Notes under the pieces: model-generated
What the model saw: the letters and a program-made list of their open reading frames with translations, nothing else
Database searches by the model: none
Told to the model about the DNA's origin: nothing
Source: CAJXQU01 sp965223825
GTDB taxonomy: Bacteria; Pseudomonadota; Gammaproteobacteria; CAJXQU01
Length of the DNA: 64,000 bases
Reading direction: 5' to 3'
NCBI GenBank assembly: GCA_965223825.1
Contig: OZ245018.1
Span: forward strand, 372,001-436,000
Made by a program: the position numbers and the translations under genes
Shown: in pieces, positions 54,518 through 62,646 of the stretch
Position numbering within the stretch: position 1 is the first letter of the stretch
Layout of the letters: each line of letters begins with the position of its first letter

Positions 54518-56467
54518 TTAAAGATCGTTAGGTGGCACGATGTCATAACTTTTCATTTTTCGATAAACCGTCGCTCGACAAATATTTAATTGTTTAGCAA
54601 CCTTCGTAATATTCCATTTATTTTCTTTTAATGAGTTCAAGAGAAGATCGTGATCGGAAAAGTTTAAGTTTCGAGATTGTGTTTTGATATCGGCTGAACG
54701 AATATCGTTCGGTAGATCACAAAGGTTGATTTCACCTGTTTGAGACATGGCATTTGAATATTTTGCAACATTAATTAGTTGTCGAATATTACCGGGCCAT
54801 GCATAGTTTACGAGCATCTGCATTGCTTCATCATCAATATTAATCGCGGGCTTTTGTGCATAATCGTTAAAGAGGCGTTTGATGATCATAGCCTTATCGC
54901 TGCGATTTCTTAACGAAGGTAGTTCTAACGAGACGCCGTTTAATCGGAAATAAAGATCGCTGCGAAAAGAATGATCTTCAATCATATTCATGACATCTTT
55001 ATTCGTTGCCGAGATTAATTGAATATCTAGCGGAATGGGTTGCGTTTCGCCAAGTGGAACAACTTCCATCTCAGATAAAACTCGTAATAAACGGGTTTGT
55101 AAATGCAATGGCATATCGCCGATTTCATCAAGGAATAACGTGCCGTAATTGGCTTGAAGTACTTTGCCTTTCATGCCTTTTTTTAAGGCGCCAGTAAACG
55201 TACCGCTGCTATAACCAAATAATTCACTTTCGATCAACGAGTCAGGAATGGCTGCACAGTTGATCGCGATAAAGGGGGCGTTTTTACGATCACTTGCATC
55301 ATGAATGGCTTTTGCAAAAGCCTCCTTGCCGGTGCCAGTTTCACCGATGATCAAGATATTTAAATCTTGATTGATCGTCTGACGAATTTTATTTCTGATC
55401 ACTTGCAAGTGAATATCATCGCCCACCAGCGTATCGAGATCTGGGTGAGATTTTAAACGTGGTTTTTGTGAATTTGGTTTTGTACTTTGATTGCTTGGAA
55501 AATACGATCGTGGTTTATTTTCTGGTGGGTGTAAGTTAAAGAAAAACTCGTGATGATTAGCGAAAGTATGCAGCTTTTTACCCGAGTGAATAATCTTGCT
55601 GGCACCATCAATCAATTCAGAAAAATGTTGATCGAAAATAGATTCCAGGGGTTCGTTGATGATCGATTGTCCTGGTTTTTGTGCGAGCATGCTAAAGGCA
55701 TTACGATTACACGCGACGATCTTACCTTCATCATCAACCGCAAGAATGCCGGTGGATAACGTATCCGTCAATTCACTTTTTTGGGAAAAATATAATAACC
55801 AATCATTTTTATATTCTTGAATAAATGAGCGGGTTTCTATTTGCCGTGCATATTGTTCGACAAGACGTGAAATAAGTTTATTTTGTGCTGGTGTTTCTGG
55901 ATGAAGCGTGGTTGCATCGAGTGAAGCTAAAAGTTGGCCACGACTGTCGAAAATCGGAGAAACAGTACATGTCATGCTTAACATGAGCGGGAAGAAGTGA
56001 TCTTCGCGGCGGATAATGACGGGTTCTTTTTCGACAATACAGGTGCCGATGCCATTTGTTCCGGCAGTTTCTTCAGACCAATCTGTCCCTGTATATAAAC
56101 CTAGTTCTTTGTAGATCGATTCGCATTCGGGATTGTAACGACAGTCTAGGGTAATGCCTTGGTTGTCTGTGAGTAAGACGGTGTAGCCGATGTCTGAAAT
56201 TAAGGAGTAAAGTGTATCGACACTGTTTTGGGCGAGATGATTAATATCGGAAAAAGCTTCTTGGCATTGCCGCAGTTCAGGGTGCGATAATACTTTTGGA
56301 GAAAATTGAATCTCAGGCGTAATGTTGTAATCGTCGATACAACGTTGCCATGAGCGATTAACGAAAGGTGAAGGATCCCCTTCGTTTGTAAGAGAATTTT
56401 TCTCTGAAACGCTATTGAGAACGCGTTCTATATGATTACCATCATGCATTTGGCGTGGATCGTTCAT
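54518..56467 (-). CDS. sigma-54-dependent transcriptional activator, AcoR type
   Basis: 649 aa. A GAF-like sensor (about 80-215) and a PAS-like stretch (about 236-290) precede the AAA+ domain (345-590): Walker A GETGTGKE (375-382), the sigma-54 contact loop GTFTGA (422-427; Thr for the usual Ala), Walker B TLFLDEIGD (443-451). The C-terminal Fis-type helix-turn-helix is at about 618-640 (WNITKVAKQLNICRATVYRKM). AcoR-like activators respond to acetoin, alcohols or aldehydes directly without a kinase. It sits beside a set of sigma-54 promoters and is the prime candidate to control them. Confidence 0.93.
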   Translation of the reverse strand: MNDPRQMHDGNHIERVLNSVSEKNSLTNEGDPSPFVNRSWQRCIDDYNITPEIQFSPKVLSHPELRQCQEAFSDINHLAQNSVDTLYSLISDIGYTVLLTDNQGITLDCRYNPECESIYKELGLYTGTDWSEETAGTNGIGTCIVEKEPVIIRREDHFFPLMLSMTCTVSPIFDSRGQLLASLDATTLHPETPAQNKLISRLVEQYARQIETRSFIQEYKNDWLLYFSQKSELTDTLSTGILAVDDEGKIVACNRNAFSMLAQKPGQSIINEPLESIFDQHFSELIDGASKIIHSGKKLHTFANHHEFFFNLHPPENKPRSYFPSNQSTKPNSQKPRLKSHPDLDTLVGDDIHLQVIRNKIRQTINQDLNILIIGETGTGKEAFAKAIHDASDRKNAPFIAINCAAIPDSLIESELFGYSSGTFTGALKKGMKGKVLQANYGTLFLDEIGDMPLHLQTRLLRVLSEMEVVPLGETQPIPLDIQLISATNKDVMNMIEDHSFRSDLYFRLNGVSLELPSLRNRSDKAMIIKRLFNDYAQKPAINIDDEAMQMLVNYAWPGNIRQLINVAKYSNAMSQTGEINLCDLPNDIRSADIKTQSRNLNFSDHDLLLNSLKENKWNITKVAKQLNICRATVYRKMKSYDIVPPNDL

Positions 56468-56629
56468 CGTAAGTCTCCACCAATTATCGTTATATTTATA
56501 GTTATTATGAATACTGCTTTGAGTCTGACGCGAGTACAGAATCGATAGTAAGTTGACAGATTATTTCATACGTATCAGTAAATTACCAAAACTTAGTCAG
56601 ATTAAAGCAGGCTTATAATTTAAAAATAA

Positions 56630-56657
56630 ACATTCCCGGACGTAATGCCGGGAATGT
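56630..56657 (-). terminator. intrinsic terminator after the porin gene
   Basis: ACATTCCCGG (56630-56639) pairs with CCGGGAATGT (56648-56657). On the minus strand it runs into TTTATTTTTAAA. It lies 19 bp past the porin stop. Confidence 0.85.
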
Positions 56658-56675
56658 TTTCGTCGTTAGACAGTG

Positions 56676-57923
56676 TTAGAAGGAGACTGATCCTTCAAGA
56701 ACAAACCCATCCCAATCACAATCGATTGATTCAGCGCAAACACCACCGCCTGAACCCGCATCTTCATTCTGACGAACGTACTCTGCTTTGATCAGGGTAG
56801 AGTCGTTTAACCAGTAACCAACACCAGCTTGGATGCGATCAAGATCACCTCCACCTGTCACACCCGCCGTTTCATTAGACGAAGCGGTGTATCGTGCTGC
56901 AACGTAGAAACTATCGTTAATTTGGTATTGTGCTAGCAAACCATAAAAATCCAGTTTAGCCTCAACCTGTGAGAAAGTCCCTGCATTGTTACCGAATGAA
57001 CCGACCGTTTGTCCTGCAGATGGCGTGTAGCTGTAATCATCTTTCGCTTGGCCGTAAAAACCATGAATCGTGATCGGAAAATAATCCGGTGCGTACATCA
57101 GATCGATCTGCCAGATGTCAGCAGCAATTGATGGAATTACACCAACATGCGTTAAACGATTTGATGGATTAGAAGTATTAAATTCATAGTTATCGCCATC
57201 ACCCAAGCCGATAAGAGAGTTAAACGATCCACCATCAGACAAGCTGCAAGAAGAAGCGGTTGTACAACTGGCGTCGCCGGTTGTTTTAAAATAACCACCA
57301 CCAATAGCAAAACCGCTTGGTGTAGTAAGTGAGCTTCTTAAGCCATAGTTGTAACCACTATCTTCGCTGAAATCTGAAAAGAAAGAAGGTTTAGTAAAGG
57401 TAAAGTTCCAATCAAGTTTACCCATTGATGTGTCATGTGCACCTAATAGCCAAACACCTTCTTCGGCTGTAATCATGTCATTTGAACCATTACCGATCAT
57501 CGGATTGCCTTGTACAGCAGCACCATCACTGTAGCGGATGAAGTTCATTGTTGTTGCGACAACATTACCAATACGAAACGTCACATCGTTAGTTACTTTA
57601 TAATCAACCCAAGCTAAATCTTGTGAGATCGCAAATGGCGTACTGCCACCGAAATCATTTGGCTCTTCTGCAAGTTCAACAAATGCACTGACACGCTCTG
57701 CGACTTGGATGTTAAACCACAAGCCAACGCGTAAACGATTAAAGCCAGAATCAGCTTCACTTAATGCTGGATTTCCATCAACCTCAATTGCGGATTGCCA
57801 TTGTTGGGCAAGATAACCACCTGCTTTGACCTTACCACCGAACAGATCACTTTCTGCGTTTGCTGCTGTTGCCGAAACAAGTAAAGGCAATACAACTGCT
57901 GTCGTACTTATTATATTTTTCAT
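56676..57923 (-). CDS. outer-membrane porin-like beta-barrel protein
   Basis: 415 aa. A signal peptide (cleavage after ANA, about 23) is followed by alternating amphipathic strands, and the protein ends in FVLEGSVSF with the terminal Phe required for barrel insertion. It has the shape of DcaP-like or general Gram-negative porins. Cys pairs in the extracellular-loop regions (ASCTTASSCS, GVCAESIDC) may form disulfides. Its own sigma-54 promoter ties it to the alcohol island, so it likely admits the substrate. Confidence 0.82.
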   Translation of the reverse strand: MKNIISTTAVVLPLLVSATAANAESDLFGGKVKAGGYLAQQWQSAIEVDGNPALSEADSGFNRLRVGLWFNIQVAERVSAFVELAEEPNDFGGSTPFAISQDLAWVDYKVTNDVTFRIGNVVATTMNFIRYSDGAAVQGNPMIGNGSNDMITAEEGVWLLGAHDTSMGKLDWNFTFTKPSFFSDFSEDSGYNYGLRSSLTTPSGFAIGGGYFKTTGDASCTTASSCSLSDGGSFNSLIGLGDGDNYEFNTSNPSNRLTHVGVIPSIAADIWQIDLMYAPDYFPITIHGFYGQAKDDYSYTPSAGQTVGSFGNNAGTFSQVEAKLDFYGLLAQYQINDSFYVAARYTASSNETAGVTGGGDLDRIQAGVGYWLNDSTLIKAEYVRQNEDAGSGGGVCAESIDCDWDGFVLEGSVSF

Positions 57924-58004
57924 AGGAAAAAACTCCCGGGTGTATGTTTATTACAACGTTATTTATTTTATTTATTGCGATGTCTATGCACGCAGAGGGG
58001 ATAT

Positions 58005-58020
58005 AGCAAGCGGTTTGCCA
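58005..58020 (-). promoter_or_regulatory. sigma-54 promoter of the porin gene
   Basis: On the minus strand TGGCAAACCGCTTGCT has the -24 GG and -12 GC at the correct spacing. The predicted start is about 57994, giving a 71-nt leader before the porin ATG. In the rest of the 57924-58320 gap only the UAS and a terminator were seen. Confidence 0.75.
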
Positions 58021-58196
58021 GAGTTTAAAAAAATAGAAACTATCTGTTTAATTTTAGGAATTAATTGCCTTAAGGTATGCGCTTGGTGAGGGTAACATCA
58101 TGTTATTGCTATATTTATATGGCGATATAAAAAAATTGAATTAATGAAAAAATTAATAAAATAGAAGTGAAAATATAGAAAAGATAAAAGGGGAAG

Positions 58197-58234
58197 TGTC
58201 GCAATGTTACATGTTAGGTGCGTCAGTTGTAACA
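58197..58234. promoter_or_regulatory. candidate activator binding site (UAS) of the porin promoter
   Basis: TGTCGCA (58197-58203), TGTTACA (58205-58211) and TGTAACA (58228-58234) form inverted half-sites. They lie about 200-240 bp upstream of the predicted porin start, the usual reach for sigma-54 activators. Similar half-sites occur at 59420-59454 and 59777-59795. Confidence 0.6.
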
Positions 58235-58262
58235 TTAAATAAACAAATTAAAACGAAAAAAA

Positions 58263-58290
58263 AGTGTCAGTGCTTTACAACACTGACACT
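58263..58290 (-). terminator. intrinsic terminator after the SHOCT protein gene
   Basis: AGTGTCAGTG (58263-58272) pairs perfectly with CACTGACACT (58281-58290). On the minus strand it is followed by a run of T. It separates the SHOCT gene from the porin control region. Confidence 0.9.
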
Positions 58291-58320
58291 TATAGAGTGC
58301 AACATTTTTATTAATTTAAG

Positions 58321-59328
58321 TTAGAGATCATTTAAAATTTGCTGCATTTTTGATTCATAGACTTCCTCCGTCAGAATGCCTTTATCATATAATTTCTTTA
58401 AGGTTTGCAAACGCGATTCCATGTCACTTGGAGAGACATTGGATGCTGGTAAAGGCGAGTCAGACGTTGATGTTTTATCTCTTGCTTCCATTAAGCGTTC
58501 GAGACGTTCCACTTTATTCTCGAGTTGTTTTTGATTCTCAACAACATCCGTGTCGACAGTTTGTGAAGGTGTGTTGGTGTTTCGAGTTGCCTTTTCTTTA
58601 TCCGCTTGAGCAATAAGCATTTTCGTATTAAGCACTAACCAATCTGTACGTTTATTTTCAAAGGAGATACCGTCAAGTTTTAATATATCCACTGACATAT
58701 CATGTTCTTTGGTTCGTGATCCTACCGGCAATTTAAAGAATTTAAGATCCGTGTAATCCACCTTTGCAGGCACATCAGATGTGTTGCCTTGTCGCCGATA
58801 CTTCTTTGCTATGTCTACATAAACATTACCGAAAATAAGGTTTAGGTTGCCATCTTGTAGAAATACTCTGCCTGTTGTTGTCAATTGTTGCGAACCGATT
58901 GCGGCTTGGTGAGGGCCCGTGATACTGAAGATCACATCTTGCGAATTACTCGCTGCTGTTAATGCTTTAGCAATAGCGGGACTAAGTTTTCGTAGTGATG
59001 AATCAGAAAAAAGACGGTCAGAAAAATTATCTACATCATCATCGTCATCCCCAAGAAAACTATCGAAATTAAATAGTGAGGACTTCTCTGTATAGCGAAT
59101 CGATTTCAATATCGTAAAGACGTTTTGCGGTGATAGATCTGCTGGGTGATCATTCTTTGTATTAACACGTATATCACCACTATCGAGTGCTACGTAATCA
59201 TTACGGCTTTCCCAAATAGTACGATCAGCAGCCAATACTTGGTGACTTAGCCCAAGGGTGAGTAAATAAATAATTAAAGAAAAGACTTTGTTTTTATACA
59301 TTATTGAAATGGGTGTAAGCGTAGACAT
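58321..59328 (-). CDS. secreted SHOCT-domain protein of unknown function
   Basis: 335 aa, or 326 aa if the second Met (MYKNK) is used. A signal peptide ends near QVLAAD. The middle (about 40-240) is not recognised and includes an acidic patch (LGDDDDDVDNFSD). A coiled coil (about 262-285) leads to a C-terminal SHOCT motif, LQTLKKLYDKGILTEEVYESKM, usually found at the end of oligomerising or envelope proteins. It lies inside the alcohol island but no sigma-54 promoter was found directly before it. Confidence 0.75.
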   Translation of the reverse strand: MSTLTPISIMYKNKVFSLIIYLLTLGLSHQVLAADRTIWESRNDYVALDSGDIRVNTKNDHPADLSPQNVFTILKSIRYTEKSSLFNFDSFLGDDDDDVDNFSDRLFSDSSLRKLSPAIAKALTAASNSQDVIFSITGPHQAAIGSQQLTTTGRVFLQDGNLNLIFGNVYVDIAKKYRRQGNTSDVPAKVDYTDLKFFKLPVGSRTKEHDMSVDILKLDGISFENKRTDWLVLNTKMLIAQADKEKATRNTNTPSQTVDTDVVENQKQLENKVERLERLMEARDKTSTSDSPLPASNVSPSDMESRLQTLKKLYDKGILTEEVYESKMQQILNDL

Positions 59329-59419
59329 GTTGCGAACCTCGATAAAAAGTAAGGATAGTTTTTATTATTTGATCATTATTAAGTCAGAAGGAAAGATCGA
59401 TGTAAAGAACTTAATTGCG

Positions 59420-59454
59420 TGTCGCAGCGACAATTAAAGTAAACAGTTGCGACA
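59420..59454. promoter_or_regulatory. candidate activator binding site (UAS) of the small RNA promoter
   Basis: The palindrome TGTCGCAGCGACA (59420-59432) and TGCGACA (59448-59454). It lies about 175-205 bp upstream of the predicted small RNA start and about 90 bp from the divergent SHOCT gene, so it could serve either. Confidence 0.6.
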
Positions 59455-59600
59455 TATTTTAAACATTATCTAAAAGCCAGTATCTGTGATGTGAAGGCCT
59501 AACCTAATTTTAATTAAATAATTATTTACTGTTTATGTTCAGTAGCCTGCGTGAGGGTTTGGTAATGGTTTCTAGCTGAATTTCAGAAAATAAAACACGC

Positions 59601-59616
59601 TGGCATAGCACTTGCT
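59601..59616 (+). promoter_or_regulatory. sigma-54 promoter with no gene downstream
   Basis: TGGCATAGCACTTGCT has GG and GC at the -24/-12 spacing, preceded by C as in the consensus. The predicted start is about 59627, exactly where a structured RNA begins. No open reading frame follows before the terminator at 59704. Confidence 0.78.
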
Positions 59617-59626
59617 CTAGGCATAA

Positions 59627-59730
59627 ATGCTAATTATCAGAAAGTACCTTCATTAACTTTCTGACCTCCTACTATTAGCAGCACTCCAGTAGTCTCCAGT
59701 TTTGGCCTCCCTATGCGAGGCCTTTTTTTT
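59627..59730 (+). ncRNA. predicted sigma-54-dependent small RNA
   Basis: About 104 nt. The 5' end TGCTAAT (59628-59634) pairs with ATTAGCA (59674-59680), enclosing the hairpin CAGAAAGT/ACTTTCTG (59638-59645, 59656-59663). A single-stranded stretch follows, then a terminator. CUCC-type motifs recur at 59665, 59684, 59694 and 59706, and resemble anti-Shine-Dalgarno sequence. There is no coding capacity. The link to the AcoR-type regulator is inferred from the promoter and the UAS. The family is not one I recognise. Confidence 0.68.
59704..59730 (+). terminator. intrinsic terminator of the small RNA
   Basis: GGCCTC (59704-59709), loop, GAGGCC (59717-59722), then eight T. It stands between the small RNA and the Rieske operon, so the operon needs its own promoter. 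Confidence 0.88.
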
Positions 59731-59776
59731 ATAAGTAGGAGCGATGTGTTTACAAAGTGTTTAACCGTTAAACAGT

Positions 59777-59795
59777 TGTCGCATTCACTGTTACA
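59777..59795. promoter_or_regulatory. candidate activator binding site (UAS) of the Rieske-PQQ-ADH operon
   Basis: TGTCGCA (59777-59783) and TGTTACA (59789-59795) form an imperfect inverted repeat, flanked by GTTGT and ACAAC. It lies about 200-220 bp before the predicted operon start at 59996. Confidence 0.6.
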
Positions 59796-59969
59796 ACAAT
59801 GATTCATCAAGCGATCGGATAAACGTAAAAATGCGTTGGAAGATTTTCAAAATCGAAATCAACGAAAACAAGTAGAAAAAGTTTTAGCGTCTATGAATCA
59901 GTCGTTTACATACGGGAATATAAAAAAGAACGGTGAATTGAGTTACACGAGAAAGATAATTAATTTGCG

Positions 59970-59985
59970 TGGCATATAAATTGCT
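59970..59985 (+). promoter_or_regulatory. sigma-54 promoter of the Rieske-PQQ-ADH operon
   Basis: TGGCATATAAATTGCT with correct -24/-12 spacing. The predicted start is about 59996, giving a 20-nt leader that contains the ribosome binding site GAGGTGG (60005-60011) before the ATG at 60016. Confidence 0.8.
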
Positions 59986-60015
59986 AAAACCGATTCTGCA
60001 AAGCGAGGTGGATTT

Positions 60016-60648
60016 ATGAAAAATAATAAACAACAAAAACAAGAAAAAAGTAACACGTCTAAACAGGAAATAAATCAAGAAGAACGTCGATCCGTACTTA
60101 AAGGCGCAGCCATGCTTGGGATTTGCGCATCTGCAAGCCCATGCCTGCTACAACAAGCTTCTGCTGAAGAAGCCGTAGACCCGTCTGATCCTGCACATCA
60201 ATTACCTCAAGTAGGTGATTGTCTTGTGTATGCCGATGGCGATAAAGAAGGTGAAGTGCTGGACCTGTCCGATTTGGAAGAAAACAAAAATTACATCAAT
60301 TGCTGGCCACGTGAAACTGAGTCTGGTGTTGTGCGAAACGGTTCTCGATACAACAAGCTTTTAGCGATTCGTTTGAATCCAGATGAGTTAGATAAGAAAA
60401 CACAAGCTTATGCGAAAGATGGCATTTTGGTTTTTTCAGCAATCTGTACACATCAAGGTTGCGATATCAGTGCTTGGATCGAAGAAAAACAACAGTTCTT
60501 TTGTTACTGCCATTACTCGCGATTTGATCCGAAAAAGTTCGGCAAAGTCGCGTATGGCCCAGCCCGCAAAAAACTTCCACTCATTCCCATCAAGATTGAA
60601 GAGGGAGTTGTAAAAGTGGATGGAGAATTCACGCGCAAACCTGGGTAA
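60016..60648 (+). CDS. Tat-exported Rieske [2Fe-2S] protein
   Basis: 210 aa. A polar N-terminus precedes the twin-arginine motif ERRSVLKG and a hydrophobic stretch, so it is exported folded. Cluster ligands are C144 and H146 (CTHQGC) and C163 and H166 (CYCH); C149 and C165 can form the disulfide seen in high-potential bc1-type Rieske proteins. It is not next to cytochrome b or c1 genes, so it is not a bc1 subunit. It is the first gene of the sigma-54 operon with the quinoprotein, 92 bp upstream of it, and is a candidate electron acceptor for that enzyme. Confidence 0.88.
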   Translation: MKNNKQQKQEKSNTSKQEINQEERRSVLKGAAMLGICASASPCLLQQASAEEAVDPSDPAHQLPQVGDCLVYADGDKEGEVLDLSDLEENKNYINCWPRETESGVVRNGSRYNKLLAIRLNPDELDKKTQAYAKDGILVFSAICTHQGCDISAWIEEKQQFFCYCHYSRFDPKKFGKVAYGPARKKLPLIPIKIEEGVVKVDGEFTRKPG

Positions 60649-60740
60649 AGATTTCAGTTTGACGTTTGTCAGTGAATACATTCTGACGAATACCGTGTTA
60701 CCAATAACACAAATAAAACCTTAAACAATAAATAAGGGGG

Positions 60741-62477
60741 TTGACCATGTTCAATAAACCGAGAGCTGCCTTGCTCGCGATCACATTGGCTGTGACCGCA
60801 TCAGTAAGTGCAGGTGAGATCGAAGATTATTCTAGCGTTACAGATGCACGTTTAAAAAATCCAGAAGCAAGTAACTGGCTTCAATGGCGAGGTAATTATG
60901 AAGGTTGGGGTTATAGCGCGCTTGATCAAATTACCAGTGACAATGTTGGCAACTTAGTACCAGTTTGGTCATATTCAACAGGTGTACTTGAAGGCCATCA
61001 GGCGCCACCGATTGTCAATAATGGGGTCATGTTTGTTGCCACACCGCAAAATCAAATTATCGCGTTAGATGCGAAGAGCGGTATGGAATACTGGCGTTAT
61101 CAAAAAGAAATTCCCGAAGAACTGTTTCAATTACATCCAACGAGCCGTGGTGTCGCATTGTACAACGACAATGTGTACTTTGCGGGGACAGATGCGTGTG
61201 CTGTTGCATTAGAGGCGAGCACTGGTGAAGAACTTTGGGAAACGTGTGTAGCAGACTGGAAAGAAGGCTATTACATGACACTAGCGCCAATGGCGGCAGA
61301 AGGTAAAATTCTTGTTGGTGTTTCTGGTGGTGAGTACGGTGTGCGTGGTTTTATTGCGGCGCTTGATGCAGCAACAGGCAAAGAACTCTGGCGTACTTAC
61401 ACGATTCCTTCACCAGGCGAACCTGGCAGTGAAACATGGCCTGGTGATACATGGAAAACAGGTGCGGGTTCAGTTTGGGTAACAGGAACTTATGACCCTG
61501 ATATGAAACTGGCATTTTACGGTACGGGTAATGCTGGTCCGTGGATGGGTGATATGCGTAAAGGCGATAACCTCTATGCTAACTCTGTTTTGGCATTGGA
61601 TATTGATACCGGCAAAATGAAGGGTTATCACCAGTTCCACCATAACGACTCATGGGATTGGGACGAAGTGTCTCCACCTGTGATCATCGATTTTGAATAC
61701 AAAGGTAAAAAAATCAAAGGACTGGTTAAGTCTGGACGTAATGGATATCTCTGGACGTTAGAGCGTACAACGGGTGGTGAGATTAAGTTTGTTGATGCTC
61801 AACCTTTCGTTTACCAAGATGTATTTAAAAGTATTGATCCGAAAACTGGTCGACCAACTTATAACGAAGACAAAAAACCAGGTACTAACAAAAAAGTCAC
61901 ATTTTGTCCTTCACTGTGGGGTGGTAAAGATTGGCCAACAGAAGCCTACAATCCTAAAACAGGCTTGTTCTATATCCCTGCGCATGAAAATCTCTGTACA
62001 GAAATGGGCGGTGTACCAATCGACTATAAAGCCGGTGAACTCTATATCGGTGTGCCTATCGATGAAATTCTGACCAACATTCGTTTCCGTGATGGTAAAA
62101 CACCTGATCATATTGGTGAAATCCAAGCTTGGGATATTAAATCCGGTAAGAAAGTCTGGACGCACAATATTAAAGAAATGAACTGGGGGCCAATCCTTAC
62201 AACTGGTGGCAACCTGCTTTTCTCAGGCGGTAGTAATGATCGTAAATTCCGTGCATTAAATGCAACAACGGGTGAGAAAGTATGGGAATTCACCACCAAC
62301 TCTGGTGTAACCGCTGTACCTTCATCATATGAAGTTGATGGCGTGCAATACATCGCTGTTCAATCAGGTTGGGGTGTAGATGCTCAACGTATGCAAGGTG
62401 CTTTCGATGCGGTTATGGATCATCAAACCGTTGTACCACAAGGTGGTGTGATCTGGGTTTTCGCACTCAAAAAATAA
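60741..62477 (+). CDS. PQQ-dependent alcohol dehydrogenase, probably lanthanide type
   Basis: 578 aa. A Sec signal peptide (cleavage near VSA, residue 24) leads to an eight-bladed quinoprotein propeller with repeated LDAxTGxxxW docking motifs. Metal and catalytic positions by family alignment are E198 (SGGEYGVRG), N264 (YGTGNAGPW), D306 and D308 in SWDWDE. The Asp two residues after the catalytic Asp marks lanthanide-dependent XoxF/PedH enzymes; calcium enzymes have Ala or Ser there. The vicinal Cys-Cys of methanol/ethanol dehydrogenases is replaced by Leu131-His132. It has no fused heme domain, so an external acceptor is needed. Substrate unknown. A strong AGGGGG ribosome binding site precedes it. 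Confidence 0.88.
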   Translation: MTMFNKPRAALLAITLAVTASVSAGEIEDYSSVTDARLKNPEASNWLQWRGNYEGWGYSALDQITSDNVGNLVPVWSYSTGVLEGHQAPPIVNNGVMFVATPQNQIIALDAKSGMEYWRYQKEIPEELFQLHPTSRGVALYNDNVYFAGTDACAVALEASTGEELWETCVADWKEGYYMTLAPMAAEGKILVGVSGGEYGVRGFIAALDAATGKELWRTYTIPSPGEPGSETWPGDTWKTGAGSVWVTGTYDPDMKLAFYGTGNAGPWMGDMRKGDNLYANSVLALDIDTGKMKGYHQFHHNDSWDWDEVSPPVIIDFEYKGKKIKGLVKSGRNGYLWTLERTTGGEIKFVDAQPFVYQDVFKSIDPKTGRPTYNEDKKPGTNKKVTFCPSLWGGKDWPTEAYNPKTGLFYIPAHENLCTEMGGVPIDYKAGELYIGVPIDEILTNIRFRDGKTPDHIGEIQAWDIKSGKKVWTHNIKEMNWGPILTTGGNLLFSGGSNDRKFRALNATTGEKVWEFTTNSGVTAVPSSYEVDGVQYIAVQSGWGVDAQRMQGAFDAVMDHQTVVPQGGVIWVFALKK

Positions 62478-62500
62478 AGTAAGTCATTTATAAAGGAAGC

Positions 62501-62561
62501 TTACTTTCGTTACATGCTAGGTTGTGATCATCACTGTGATCACAACCTAGTTCGAAAGTAA
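62501..62561 (+). other. long perfect stem-loop between the PQQ-ADH and AldA-like genes
   Basis: CTAGGTTGTGATCA (62517-62530) pairs perfectly with TGATCACAACCTAG (62537-62550) over a six-base loop. An outer stem TTACTTTCG/CGAAAGTAA (62501-62509, 62553-62561) extends it. No T-run follows. It may set relative expression of the two genes by stabilising the upstream mRNA end. Confidence 0.7.
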
Positions 62562-62576
62562 CAAGGGGACCAACAT

Positions 62577-62604
62577 AAAAAAAACTGATCATATACCTGA
62601 TCAG
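62577..62604 (-). terminator. antisense-oriented terminator-like hairpin before the aldA-like gene
   Basis: CTGATCA (62585-62591) pairs with TGATCAG (62598-62604). Eight A before it give a T-run only on the minus strand. No minus-strand gene is visible nearby, so its purpose is unclear. Confidence 0.4.
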
Positions 62605-62646
62605 AACAAGGTTGGTGTGACGAAACAAACATTAAAAGGTACAGAT

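Noticed and set aside
59329..59419. Sigma-54 promoter for the SHOCT protein gene
   Set aside because: No TGGCA-N6-TTGC pattern on the minus strand before the gene, despite the nearby half-sites.
60690..60740. Separate promoter for the PQQ-ADH gene
   Set aside because: The GTGTTA/TAACAC palindrome upstream lacks -24/-12 or -35/-10 elements; read-through from the Rieske promoter is simpler.
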